Below are positions 1 through 9,178 of a DNA stretch of 64,000 nt, in pieces. Position numbers and translations under genes: made by a program. Source of the stretch: Lepidostoma basale. Lineage: Eukaryota; Arthropoda; Insecta; Trichoptera; Lepidostomatidae. Where the stretch lies: the NCBI GenBank assembly GCA_022606425.2, contig JAHDVF020000060.1:1054001-1118000 (forward strand), read 5' to 3'. The notes below the pieces were generated by a model that saw only the letters and a program-made list of their open reading frames with translations, did not search any database and was not told the DNA's origin. The first letter of the stretch is position 1, and every line of letters starts with the position of its first letter.

Positions 1-120
1 TCATAATACCTTCTTCCGCTCTACATTCCTTTCTTATATCAGCATTTGAGATTCTGTCGTATATCGTTCTACCACACATACATCTTAGGGACCTCTTCTC
101 TACCGCATTTATTCTGCTCA
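1..120 (-). mobile_element. LINE A fragment, mid C-terminal region
   Basis: Reverse strand encodes the stretch around RINAVE..SLR.MCGRTIYDRISN and the following E-rich segment, matching the same part of the longest family A copy at 12511-13246. It runs off the window edge. The neighbour at 283-400 encodes a more 3' part but lies upstream on the minus strand, so they are two separate insertions. Confidence 0.8.
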
Positions 121-282
121 ATAAAATAAAAATAATTCTAATAGTAATAATAATAATAAAAGAAATAAACATAAAAACAATAAAAATATAATAACAAGAC
201 GATATTTCGCAAATATTAATAATGTTAATCGATTTCGCTTGTATGAGCTTCGCAATGACAGGAAAAATTTAATATTTAATTG

Positions 283-400
283 AATTGATCGTGCCATGTT
301 TTCTTCGATCTTCCTCTATTACTAGTACCATTTACATCGTTAACTAATACTTTCTTTACCATTCTTTCATTCATTCTTTCCATGTGTCCAAACCATTTTT
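283..400 (-). mobile_element. LINE A fragment, GRPRKTWHDQ region
   Basis: Minus strand carries the region from the RWFGHMERM motif to TWHDQ, without the family's 3' end or TTAG tail. The sequence between 121 and 282 is simple AT-rich DNA with no recognisable feature. Confidence 0.75.
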
Positions 401-404
401 TTGC

Positions 405-552
405 AATTTATGTATTATTTATGGCTTTTTGAACAATTATGTAAAGCTACATATTAAATAATCAATACGAATGAAAACGTCTGTTAGCTAGGAGTTTTAT
501 ATTATAATAATTTGTGGGAATGACACTTTCACATTTCTAAGGCACAAAATGA
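405..552 (-). mobile_element. H2 fold-back element, one decayed arm
   Basis: On the minus strand this matches the longer arm of the H2 element at 17552-17789: TTGAACAA terminal box, ATTAAATAAT, a TACGAATGAAAACG box and the TCTAAGGCA stem. The GAAAC core is eroded here (the strand reads GAAAGTGTCA). No partner arm is present. Confidence 0.6.
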
Positions 553-626
553 TTATTTTTAAAATCGAACATAAAATATTCGAGAATTTTAAGTTATAAA
601 ATATAATTATAAACTTGATTATTTAA

Positions 627-1820
627 GGTAGTAATTCTGGTAACTTAAGCCGATTTTCATGTCTTTTTTGGAGGGCGTTTTTTTGTATAGGAAAATAAAA
701 ATGAATCGTTTTGGAAATTTAGGATGTTTTTATTTACATATTAAAGATACAATTTTTTTTTTTTTTTTAATAGTGTATTATTATTATTATTATTAATCGA
801 AGTTGGCACCTCAAAAAAAGCACGTGGGTGGCCCGTGTAATTTTGGCTCTTGGTGTTATCTGAAATCAAAAATTCTTAAAAATTTTTAATCTAAATACAT
901 GTCATTCTCGTCGGAACTACCGAGACATTTTTTCATCCCTAACTTTTTATTTTACAACCCCTTCTTTGCTGATTTTTTTTTCAAAGTTCGTCATATTGTT
1001 ATTTATCCATGAAATTTAACTTCTGAAGTTCCAACCAGAATGACATGTCTTTTTTTTTTTTTTTTTTCTCTTTATTTTGTATAGGAGTCTCGTGAGTGTT
1101 GTGAACACTCATTTTTGAGATCCCAAAAATTGTTACATTGGATTTATAAAAATAATACAAACATATTATAGCTTAAGGGAAAGAGCACATTATAAAGGTA
1201 TATAAAAAGTAGTATAAAAGAGAGACAAACACATTATCACCTAAGGGAAAAACACATCATAAATGTAAATAAAAGCAGTATGAGAGAATACCAAACATAT
1301 TATATCTTAAGTAACATAGTAGACACATAGTATAAAAGAAAAGAAAAAACTAACACATTGGAACTTAAGGGAAAAAAGAAAAACACATCATAAAGGTAAA
1401 TAAACAATAATAATAATAATAATATACAATAGGAAAATGAGGACACTGAAGTAAAATAATTACATAAATTATTGTTAGTGAAACGAAACTTAGGAGGGAT
1501 TATTGGAATATAGTTGAGAGTAATATTTTTTTATTTTCATATTGGGAGCTAGTTTTAAATGTTCTGGTAAGTTATTTAAAGCATTGAAGGCTATATATTG
1601 TAAGGATTTGATTCCGTTTAGAATCTTCAAGAATTTTTTATTTCACTAATGTGAAATCAATGTAATCATCAAGAGCCTAAATCACCGGGGCCACCCACGC
1701 GCTTTTTTTTCGAGGTCCCAAATTCGAGCAATAATAATAATAATAATAAACTATTAAATTTAAAATAAAGAATTCTGTATCAAAAAAGACACGAAAATCG
1801 GCTTAAGTTACCAGACTACC
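627..1820. mobile_element. Long-TIR element flanked by TTAA
   Basis: Terminal inverted repeats start with GGTAGT..CTGGTAACTTAAGC at 627 and are mirrored up to 1820. The homology extends inward for about 200-270 bp on each side and includes a GCACGTGGGTGGCC / GGCCACCCACGCGC block. TTAA abuts both ends (623-626 and 1821-1824). A further ~28-bp direct repeat (ATAATTATAAACTTGATT) lies outside both ends, near 600 and 1835, so the true duplication could be longer. The interior holds a poly(T)-led LINE fragment. TTAA would fit piggyBac-like transposition, but no transposase is visible and the termini are not typical, so the superfamily is unassigned. Confidence 0.6.
1045..1630 (-). mobile_element. 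LINE 3' fragment with poly(A) and repeated 3'UTR
   Basis: On the minus strand a short frame near 1625-1497 reads ILNGIKSLQYIAFNALNNLP and ends in a stop, typical of the extreme C-terminus of CR1/jockey-like polymerases. Downstream (about 1157-1400) the UTR is built of roughly four ~65-70-bp imperfect repeats containing CTTAAGGGAAA and ACACATCATAAAGG. It ends in a poly(A), seen as a T-run at 1047-1068. It sits inside the long-TIR element, so it inserted later. Confidence 0.6.
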
Positions 1821-1869
1821 TTAAGGTATAAATTATAATTATAAACTTGATTATTTAAAGAAAAAAAAG

Positions 1870-2305
1870 GCTTTTGTCAGCTGTAAACTTTCCAATTGGA
1901 ATTTTATTTTTATTTTGGTACTAAATTAAAGTTCTTGACTGGCGCCAACGTAACAAACGAATAGAAACTTTTGGTATTTTAACATATAACCTACAAAATA
2001 ATACGCATTTGAGGGATGAATTTCGTTTTGGTTTAATGTTTTTTGTTGATTGTAAATTATGTGAGAATTAAGGGTTACTTTCCAGCTTATTCCATATTAA
2101 TGTTTTAAGGGAAACTTTTGTACCCCTTAGAAATAAAACCCTCTAGAATAGAGGGTGGTGGAATTATGGAATTGTGTAAGAACAAGGTTTTGTTTTTGGT
2201 TTATTTTAATAAGTCATTTTAATGTGACGTTTTTACACATAACAAGTTTAAAATATGTTTAGAAAATCTAACCTTTTAAGTTTAAAACACTATATACTCG
2301 TATAT
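1870..2305. other. Unassigned AT-rich stretch
   Basis: No open frame with recognisable domains, no tandem array and no match to the other repeat families seen in this window. Confidence 0.5.
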
Positions 2306-2309
2306 CTTC

Positions 2310-2745
2310 TTATTCTTCTTTTTCCTCAGCCTATTCCCGTCCACTCCTGGACAAAGACCTCCTCCATTCGCTTCCATGTCACTCTGTCCTGTGCAGACTG
2401 CATTCAGGTTATTCCGACGTGTCTGTTCAGATCATCCTTCCACTGTGGTTGCGGTCGCCCTGCACTTCTCATGCCGTCCACGGTCTCGAAGTCAGCTTCT
2501 TGTCCACTTTTCGTATGAGCCACTGGCTACGTGACCTGCCCGTTGGCATTTTAGAGTCGCCACCCGGTGGATGATGTCAGTGAACTTTGTTTTTTCTCTC
2601 ACCGTATCGTTTCTGACTGTATCTTAGGCTTATTCCCAACATGGCTCTTTCCATGGCTCTTTGGGTCACTCGTAGTTTCTCGGCACTTTGTTTGGACAGT
2701 GTAACAGTTTCTAGACCATAAGTACCAACTGGCAGGCTTCTATAT
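2310..2745 (-). mobile_element. LINE D (RTE-like) 3' end
   Basis: Minus strand encodes the RTE-type C-terminus: the conserved RNET..R and GH blocks near 2745-2520, then a GRPQPQWKDDLNRHVG segment and W..MEE.FVQEWTGIG-stop. The AAGAAGAAG tail lies at 2307-2325. The frame is shifted once, so it is a dead copy. It matches copies at 16870, 36290 and 45340. Confidence 0.75.
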
Positions 2746-2913
2746 ATCACCTAACCTAACCTAACCTAGCCATCACGTCGTCTCTCCGAAGGAGTAGGCT
2801 GAATTAAGGGACCACCACTCTGCGTTTTTACATACTTCTCTCGCTTTTTCAACATTCATAAATCATGTCATGCTCGCACGTCGATTTCTCCGACTCCTCG
2901 TGTGGTCGACATT
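2746..2913 (-). mobile_element. LINE A 3' end with CCTAA-type tail
   Basis: Minus strand holds the last ~50 codons of family A (SDSEE..CMNVEKARE..) and its end. Unlike other copies its tail reads (TTAGG)3 on the minus strand, seen as CCTAA repeats at 2752-2765. This is a tail variant and not telomeric DNA. Confidence 0.75.
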
Positions 2914-3079
2914 TTTTTATAATAGTAAACATGATTGATTAGTATAGTAGATTTATATAAATTAAATCTAAGTAAAACCACCAAACAATCGTGTTTACTC
3001 TTATAAATTAATAATAGAGTTTTACGAAATAAATACCTCAACCATTAATAAATCTCTTGCTATTTGGGTTTTCATCTTT

Positions 3080-3360
3080 AACAATTTTCGCAATTTGTGT
3101 ATTCTCCATGCGGTCTACGTAGTCTCTCCAAAAGCGCCTTCTGCTTCTTCCACATCTATGTCCATGTCCTCAACACCACAGACAGACCTCATCGTTTCAT
3201 TTCGAATCCGATCTCTGAGGGTTTTGCCTGCGATGGAGCGTAGGGTTAGCATTTCTGCTACTCTAAGAAGGTCGTTAGTCCTATTGGTAATGGCTCTGAC
3301 TTCTATTCCATGCCTTGTATATCTTGACATTACATATGGCGACTTGCAAGCACTCATTAT
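3080..3360 (-). mobile_element. LINE C fragment (TGKTLRDRVRN region)
   Basis: Minus strand encodes EVRAITNRTNDLLRVAEM, then RSIAGKTLRDRIRNE and a VCGVED block. A -1 shift then leads into the RRRFWRDYV segment. These blocks match LINE C copies at 50221, 62399 and 46103. The 3' GRPPKRW portion is absent. It directly abuts a K-type LINE tail. Confidence 0.75.
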
Positions 3361-3590
3361 TATTATTTTTCGCCGTTTTGTAAAATCAATTACTCCAAGG
3401 GCGCACTAGGAAATGACTGACCGAACAGTGCAGTCTTCAGAAGTTTCTTAAATTTAACGTCACTATCCTCACACTTAATACTAACATGGAAGCTATTCCA
3501 CGCCAACGGACCCGCAACGTTGAAAGCACGATCATAGAAACTTGCTTTATTGGCTCTGACTGAAATTGTTATATTGTTTGCATATAGAAC
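3361..3590 (-). mobile_element. LINE K (CR1/L2-like) 3' end
   Basis: Minus strand encodes the NKASFYDRAFNVAGPLAWNS-type block and FKKLLKTAL..., then SAPLE-stop, followed by AATTGATTTTACAAAACGGCG and an AAT-rich tail. It is about 90% similar by eye to the plus-strand copy at 6860-7235. Confidence 0.75.
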
Positions 3591-3649
3591 CTTTATATAT
3601 AGACACCAGAAGAAGAATAATAAATAATTTATTTATTCGTTATAAAAAA

Positions 3650-3950
3650 ACATTTTTAAATAGTCCATTGTTTTGGCCGAAACACTGTGATACCTTAACA
3701 TTTAAAAACTGTAAATGAATAAACTTTTTTTTCTGTTTCATCAACATGTTTCATCAACAACGATGTTGACATCATCAGTTGTTTTAATAATATATTAAAT
3801 GTCTAATTTTCGTGATTTTTCGAATCTTTATGTGTATGATGTCAACATTGGTTGGTGAAACAGCTGTCGCGTAAAATAAAATACAATTGTGATACAAAAA
3901 ACAAGGTTTATTCATTAACAGTTTTAAAAATATTTTTGTTTGATGAAGCT
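3650..3950. mobile_element. H1 fold-back element
   Basis: Two inverted arms. The left arm (3655-3785) carries the hammerhead-like core on the minus strand: CTGATGATGTCAACA, a loop, then TTGATGAAACA. The right arm (3834-3869) carries the plus-strand core: a degraded TATGATGTCAACA, TTGGTGAAAC, AGCTGTCGCG. The common H1 sequences GTGATACAAAAAACAAGG and AACAGTTTTAAAATATT follow. Same architecture as 4671-4965. Confidence 0.65.
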
Positions 3951-3999
3951 AATCCTAGATAAAAGAAATACGTAAAAATGTAATGCACAATGAAGCAAA

Positions 4000-4305
4000 A
4001 TTTAATATACACAATTTCGGAACACCCCTACCGTAAACGGGCTAAACTTTTAGTGGGCTGTAACTTTTGTAACGCAATTTTTCATGACGTTTTACGTTTC
4101 ACGTCTAGCGAGAACTTCGTAATTTGAGAATTTATTCATTTCAAGTTAAGAAACTTTTGATTAAAAATGCCTAGGTGCCTCGAATTCGCTCAAAATGATT
4201 ACACCCACAGCACCGAGAATTTTACGTAATTACATATTTTTTTAATTATTACTACTAGTCATTCCCGCAACGTATCGGAGAGTTTTCATTTCTGAATGAC
4301 ACTTC
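4000..4305. other. Unassigned AT-rich stretch
   Basis: No recognisable repeat or coding signal. Contains no stable inverted repeat that I could see. Confidence 0.45.
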
Positions 4306-4309
4306 GAGA

Positions 4310-4655
4310 CTTACTTACTTGCTTCCTATGGCCATACGACTCTTGAAGAGTTTGAGCCTCCTTGATGATTTTGCGCCAAGCTCCTCGATCCCAGAAGTCC
4401 GATTCGCCCAACCTAGCCAGATCAGCCAGAATGGCGCCAGCGCCGTCTAAGCCTTCCTAGAGGTTTTACTCATATCTGTCTAGACGCGTACAGGGTCTTG
4501 ATTGCTCTGGTCTCTTCGGTTCGGCGACAATCCATGCTAGGCGACCGGCTCTCACGGTGCTCGTTATAAGGGGCTGCTGGGTCATCGTACGGATCTCTTG
4601 GTTGGTCCTATGCCTCCAAGATCCCGCTGCAACACCGGGTCTGGGTACCAGGATC
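4310..4655 (-). mobile_element. LINE L, 3' half (interrupted by H1)
   Basis: Minus strand encodes LVPRPGVAAGSWRHRTNQEI, the PLITSTVRAGRLAW block (corresponding to IRANRLRWLGHV of related RTs) and, after a frameshift, the ending DLARLGESDFWDRGAWR plus EAQTLQESYGHRK. The tail is a TAAG repeat at 4311-4326. Its 5' part continues at 4981-5105. The intervening 295 bp is an H1 insertion. Confidence 0.8.
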
Positions 4656-4670
4656 ATTCTAAGTATTCTA

Positions 4671-4965
4671 AACTGTTAAATTAAATAAATTTGTTTTATG
4701 TATCACTAATTGTATTTTATTTTACGCGACAGCTGTTTCGTCAACCTATGTTGACATCATCAGGTGTTGCAATAATATAGCAAATGTCAAATTTTGATGA
4801 AAAAGTGACATTTGATATATATTATTGTAACACCTGATGATGTCAACATAGGTTGACAAAACAGCTGTCGCATAAAATAAAATACAATTAGTGATACATA
4901 AAACAAAGTTAATTTAACCGTTTAAAATGTTAAGGTATATAGTGTTTCGGTCAAAACAATGGACT
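4671..4965. mobile_element. H1 fold-back element with 15-bp target duplication
   Basis: A 295-bp insertion in LINE L, bracketed by identical 15-mers ATTCTAAGTATTCTA at 4656-4670 and 4966-4980. Removing the insert and one 15-mer restores a continuous LINE frame (WFENRILR joined to MILVPRPG). Inside are two inverted arms. The minus-strand hammerhead-like core is at 4725-4763 and the plus-strand core at 4834-4869. The right arm is ~40 bp longer and ends AGTGTTTCGGTCAAAACA. Confidence 0.85.
4834..4869 (+). ncRNA. Hammerhead-ribozyme-like core of H1, right arm
   Basis: Order of elements: CTGATGA, one extra T, GTCAAC, loop ATAG, GTTGAC, AAAAC, AGCT, GTC. This mimics a type I hammerhead with a minimal self-complementary stem III (ACAGCTGT). 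In this copy the G of GAAAC is replaced by A; the opposite arm (4725-4763, minus strand) keeps GAAAC. The unpaired base before stem II departs from the classical consensus, so activity is uncertain. Confidence 0.45.
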
Positions 4966-4980
4966 ATTCTAAGTATTCTA

Positions 4981-5105
4981 TTCTCAAACCAGTCATTTCT
5001 TTGTTGTTCTTTTAGAGTCATTGTCCACGACTCAGAACCATATGTCACCACTGGCTTGATGATGGTGTTATAATTACGCAGTTTCGAGACGCTTCGAGAC
5101 AGAGT
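4981..5105 (-). mobile_element. LINE L, 5' part of the same interrupted copy
   Basis: Minus strand reads KLRNYNTIIKPVVTYGSESW then MTLKEQQRNDWFENRILR, the region after the palm domain of non-LTR RTs. It flows in frame into 4655-4310 once H1 is removed. The 5' end is truncated. Confidence 0.8.
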
Positions 5106-5345
5106 GAAGAATTCTGAGATGAGGAATTGTGCGATGTAGAAGAACAAGAAGATGGTACTGGAGAGATCATGTGGAGAGAGCATGTCTTTCAAGAGTGATA
5201 AGTAAAATGGCAAATAAAGTGCCAACAGCCAATCGACTTCCAGGAAGACCACCCAAAAGATAGCGAGACAGCTGGATATCTATATTCCAGGAACGCCCTC
5301 CGGGAAATAACGTATATCGTTAGCCCAAAAGTATGCCAGACGGGT
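5105..5345 (+). mobile_element. LINE C 3' fragment
   Basis: Plus strand, with frame changes, encodes ELCDVEE, RTRRWYWRDHVERA and ANRLPGRPPKR, then a stop, then RDSWISIFQERPP. These match LINE C. It abuts the truncated 5' end of LINE L head to head. Confidence 0.7.
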
Positions 5346-5379
5346 AGCGCTTCGTTAATTAATTTCTATATAAAATATG

Positions 5380-5660
5380 TCTTTTCAAATGTATGTTTTT
5401 TCTAAATTACAATTTTTTTAAATATTTTTTTATATTAGCATCATGTATTATTATTATTTAATATTATTTGTTAGTTCTTACTGTTAAAAAAAAATTGTAC
5501 TTATTTGAATTGTTGTATCGAATTTTAAATGCGTTTTTATGTAAGTCCTTCTTTGTTTAGTTTTAATTATATTTTTACACCTGAATATGGATGTATCCTC
5601 CGAAATATGTCGTGTTTTTTATTTATTTTTAATAATTAGTGGATTAAACAAAGTTTTTTT
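5380..5660 (+). mobile_element. H4 element arm
   Basis: Matches the right arm of the large H4 palindrome at 59795-60870 (ATATAAAATATGTCTTTTC start, TTTTTACACCTGAA, CGTGTTTTTTA, AAACAAAG). The ribozyme-like core at 5581-5611 reads CTGAATA, T, GGATG..CATCC-like stem, GAAATATGTC. P1 interrupts the element after about 5660, and its end resumes at 5945-6010 (TTTTTAATTTCCTAAGTATA). Confidence 0.6.
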
Positions 5661-5669
5661 TTAATTTGT

Positions 5670-5945
5670 TTTTTTTGTATACAAATACTTGTAGACAAAT
5701 ACTTGCTTACAAATTATCTTAATAAATGGCACTAGTGTAGATGGACCTACCAACAGTGAAGTTATTACAAAATATTAACGTATATACAAATTACAAAAGT
5801 TTGTCAGACGTGGTGTCGGAAGAAGGGCGGAATGGGGAATGTTGTTAAACATAAAATGATCGCTTAACCCAACCGATGACAGGTCATAAGTCCTGTAAAC
5901 GCCTCCACTACAATATTCTGTTTCCTAATAGTTTACATCTTTGTC
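5670..5945 (+). repeat. Dispersed repeat P1
   Basis: About 275 bp shared with 53110-53460 and, inverted, with 57895-58115. It includes GTCAGACGTGGTGTCG, GGGCGGAATGGGGAATGTTG and GATCGCTTAACCCAACC. Not assignable to a known class. It appears to be inserted in an H4 arm. Confidence 0.7.
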
Positions 5946-6009
5946 TCTATTGAGATACAATTAATCCTCAAAAAATGTTATTTTTAATTTCCTAAGTATA
6001 TTACTATGG

Positions 6010-6855
6010 AATTTCACAGCGTTAATGCCTTAGCGTTAAATACACTATAATGTGTATTAAATATACTATACTACATATCTATTTACTATATACTGTATTG
6101 ATGATAACATACGAGTACATGTTCATAAATCATTTCGGCCAGAAACTCACTTAAGATTTTATGACTCTAAGTTACTTTTTTGAAAGTTTAATACATTTGA
6201 TGAAAGTGAAATATTTTCCTTTGCTGTGGGATAATACAAATATTATGGTCATCCCTTTCAAGGCGTATATTTTCACTATCAATTAATAAAAATAAAATAT
6301 ATATAATATAAATTTAAGCAAATTATTTTTTGAAAAGTATTATATTTAATAACGTTGAATAAATCTAAAACATTTAATCAAACAATTTCAGATTCAAACT
6401 GATTCTAAAAACAACACAGCTACCCCTATTCAATGAGTACACACAATCCAGGTTTCCATTTTTCATCCCTTATTCCGAAAGAAGGTTCGTACTTCCTATA
6501 CCACCCCCCTACCCTTAGCCAATACACCCCCCAATACACGCAGCGAGGCACCAACACAATCATGCTTCAGATATATAGTGCACACACACAAGCAGGTGGA
6601 TACTTCTCCTTTAAATATATCAAATATTGGGGATGTTTTAAAGCAAAGATTGCAACCGGTTCAAACAAATGTATGAACCGGTCCTTAATCAAAAATAATT
6701 TGGAGTTCGATCTTCAATCTAGTATCTTTTTCAGTAATATAAATACGAAGCTTAATTTTTAGAATAAGAATAAATGAAGACCTACTAACAAACAACAAAA
6801 CCAATTGTTTGGCTTCTTCAATATTCATCAACATATTAATACTGTCATATCATTC
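6010..6855. other. Unassigned, possibly unique sequence
   Basis: No repeat family or tandem array is recognised. A 109-codon open frame at 6433-6762 has low-complexity composition and no domain, so it is not called as a gene. Confidence 0.5.
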
Positions 6856-6859
6856 CGCT

Positions 6860-7235
6860 CCTGAAGGACCTTCACTGGCTTAAAATTCGAGAGCGAGTAA
6901 AATATAAATTGTGTTTGACAGTGTTTAAGGCTCGACACCAGAGAGCGCCAGCGTATATATCGGACCTCTGCCTGACACCCATGCCAACGGAAAGGCAACG
7001 TTCACTCCGATCAGTAGAAACAAATGAAAACAACATAGCAATTCCAGTCAGAGCCAATAAAGCATGTTTCTATGATCGTGCTTTCAGCGTTGCGGGTCCG
7101 TTGGCGTGGAATAGCCATCATGTTAGTATTAAGTATGAGGATAGTGAAGTTAAATTTAAGAAACTTCTGAAGACTGCACGTTTCGGTCAGTCATTTTCTA
7201 GTGCGCCCTTGGAGTAATTGATTTTACAAAACGGC
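6860..7235 (+). mobile_element. LINE K (CR1/L2-like) C-terminus
   Basis: In frame from about 6875: WLKIRERVKYKLCLTVFKA, RAPAYISDLC, RQRSLRS, ACFYDRAFSVAGPLAWNS, FKKLLKTARF, SAPLE-stop at 7217. These are the ordered hallmarks of the CR1/L2 polymerase C-terminus (AP.YI..L, LRS, YGDRAFS..A..LWNSLP). The 3'UTR then begins GATTTTACAAAACGGCG. The frame is open for ~110 codons but 5'-truncated. Confidence 0.85.
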
Positions 7236-7269
7236 GAACTTAAAATACAAATCATCATAATATTAATAA

Positions 7270-7775
7270 TAATTCATAATGGCCAATCATTGTGTGAATT
7301 TCAACCATCATTTTGAGACCAAAAATACAAAATTTTTACATATAGAAAATAATCCTCGAAAATTCGAAAAATAATAAAATTTTGAAATTTTAAAGATCAA
7401 AAAATGTAAACTAAATGTTATAAATAACCAAATTCCTTATTATTCCTCATTAGTATATAGTACATTAAAAACTTTTCTCCTGTATAATCTAGCTAAAAAA
7501 TAATAATACTACCTTCAACTTTTGTCACCTTTTCTATTAGATCAAAGAAATTATTCAAATTGACGTAGGAACAAATACACATAAAGTTTCGAAAAATCGC
7601 GAAAATTTGTCATTTGATATATTATTGTAACACCTGATCAAAAAAGGTTGATAAAACAGCTGTCGCGTAAAATAAAATACAATTATTATACAAAAACAAA
7701 GATATTTTATTTAACAGTTTTAAAATGTTAGGGTATCATAGTGTTTCGGCCAAAACAATGTACTATTTAATAATA
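7270..7775 (+). mobile_element. H1 long form, decayed core
   Basis: Collinear with 20985-21900: CAATCATTGTGTGAATTT, ATTAGTATATAGTACATTAA, ACAAATACACATAAAG, TTGATATATTATTGTAACA, then CCTGATCAAAAAAGGTTGAT and AAAACAGCTGTCGCG. Ends at TTTCGGCCAAAACAATG. The long form shows that H1 has ~300 bp of sequence upstream of the ribozyme-like unit. Confidence 0.7.
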
Positions 7776-7779
7776 AATT

Positions 7780-8250
7780 ACTCATAGCTTTAAAAATAAT
7801 ATGTAATATATTTGGGGTTCAAAAGGGTAGTAGGACTACGATGGGGTATGTTTTGCTGGAAAATATGCATCTACAAAATGTCGTAAGGCGCCATGTTGCA
7901 TTTATAACAGCAACACTACTATCAAGTTCAACTCTCTAGCGTCCACGAGAGGTCTTTTTAAAGACCCCGCGAACCCCGAGCAATGTGGCACATATTACTT
8001 AGTGCAATAGCAGATAGAGAGAGGACAAATGGCGAGCTTCCAGCACCATAAAACTGGATCCACCCGGCTAAGGGAAGGTAACCCTGACAGAAAATCCTCC
8101 AGAGAAGGCAAGGGGATACCACTTTGGATATTTTTCCCCAGGTCATCACCATGAGGCCTACTCAAGGATGATAGTCAACGTTAGGGAGACCTGACAAGAC
8201 ATAGAAAGAAGAAGATGTAATATATCTTGGTTCGTTAGGTTGGCGTCGCC
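7780..8250. other. Unassigned stretch
   Basis: A segment around 8020-8215 looks like eroded retroelement coding DNA on the plus strand (ends ATAGAAAGAAGAAGATG), but I could not place it in a family. Confidence 0.35.
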
Positions 8251-8254
8251 TTTT

Positions 8255-8345
8255 CTGTTTTTTCCATCCATTAGTTCCTGTTTGAGCTGCAAAAGTCTGC
8301 AATCTTAACAAAACATTTTTTCGACAGTAACCGATTCTAGGAATA
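8255..8345 (+). repeat. Dispersed repeat T
   Basis: Shared with 45235-45320: TTTTTTCCATCCATTAGT, TGTTTGAG.TGCAAA.GTCTG, TTTTTTC....AC..GATTCT.GGAAT. Two copies only in this window; origin unknown. Confidence 0.5.
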
Positions 8346-8394
8346 TATTTTACTTGTTTATATTGGGTATTACGAAGTTGATTAATATTGAATA

Positions 8395-8645
8395 TTAATT
8401 TACAATTAGAACCGGTTCGCTGCCGGTTGAGCGTAACATCCCTTAGGTTACCCCGGCGCGCCCGTTCTCCCAGTCCGACTAGCCCCGCGAGGCGTTTCTT
8501 TGTCTTTCGTTCTACCCCAGAAACGAATGTATACGCTAAAAATTTGTATGCCCGAAGAAGAATTGTTGGGGGAGAGAGGGGTGAAACGGGGCGGGGGGAG
8601 AGTTTCTCATTTTCCCTCGCATAGGCGTAGGCAATTTTTAGTTAA
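8395..8645. other. GC-rich low-copy island
   Basis: CCCCGGCGCGCCCG, then a G-run-rich block ending in GGGGCGGGGGGAGAG. No splice-bounded frame with a recognisable domain. It contrasts sharply with the AT-rich repeats around it. Confidence 0.5.
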
Positions 8646-8673
8646 TACGAATTTAACCCACTTAACCTGATAA

Positions 8674-8940
8674 ATGTGTGGATACTCTGTGTATGATAGA
8701 GTGTCGAATGAAAATATAAGAAGTGAATGCGGTGCGAATGATGGTGTCATGAACAAAATAATGAAAGCATCATTACATATGGAAAGAATGAATGAAGAAA
8801 GAATGGTAAAAAATATATATATTAATGATGTAAATGGAACCAGAAATAGAGGAAGACCGAGAAAAATGTGGCACGATCAAATAAATCAAATATTGAATGT
8901 CGGCCATGTGAGGAGTCAGAGAAAAAGACGCGCGTGCATA
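8674..8940 (+). mobile_element. LINE A fragment
   Basis: Encodes MCGYSVYDRVSNENIRSECG through GRPRKMWHDQINQILNVGHV and RRACI. An internal deletion removes the RWFG residues, joining KASL directly to HMERM. The C-terminus is replaced by a microsatellite. Confidence 0.85.
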
Positions 8941-9002
8941 ATAATAATAACAATAATAATAATAATAATAATAATAAAATAATAATAATAATAATAGTAA
9001 TA

Positions 9003-9042
<40 letters not shown>

Positions 9043-9071
9043 TAATAATAATAGTAATAATAATAATAATA

Positions 9072-9110
<39 letters not shown>

Positions 9111-9178
9111 GTAATAATAATAATAATATTAATAAAATTAATAATAATAATAACAATAATAATAATAATAATAAAGGG
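8941..9178. repeat. AAT microsatellite
   Basis: About 240 bp of near-pure AAT units with scattered AGT and AAC variants. It begins exactly where the LINE A frame breaks off, so it may have grown from a retroelement tail or a slippage event. Long Ile/Asn/Leu frames across it are meaningless. Confidence 0.9.

Noticed and set aside
2752..2765. CCTAA repeats as an interstitial telomere
   Set aside because: Only three units, and they sit exactly where the tail of a minus-strand LINE A should be.
6433..6762. 109-codon frame as a gene
   Set aside because: No domain, skewed composition, no splice context.
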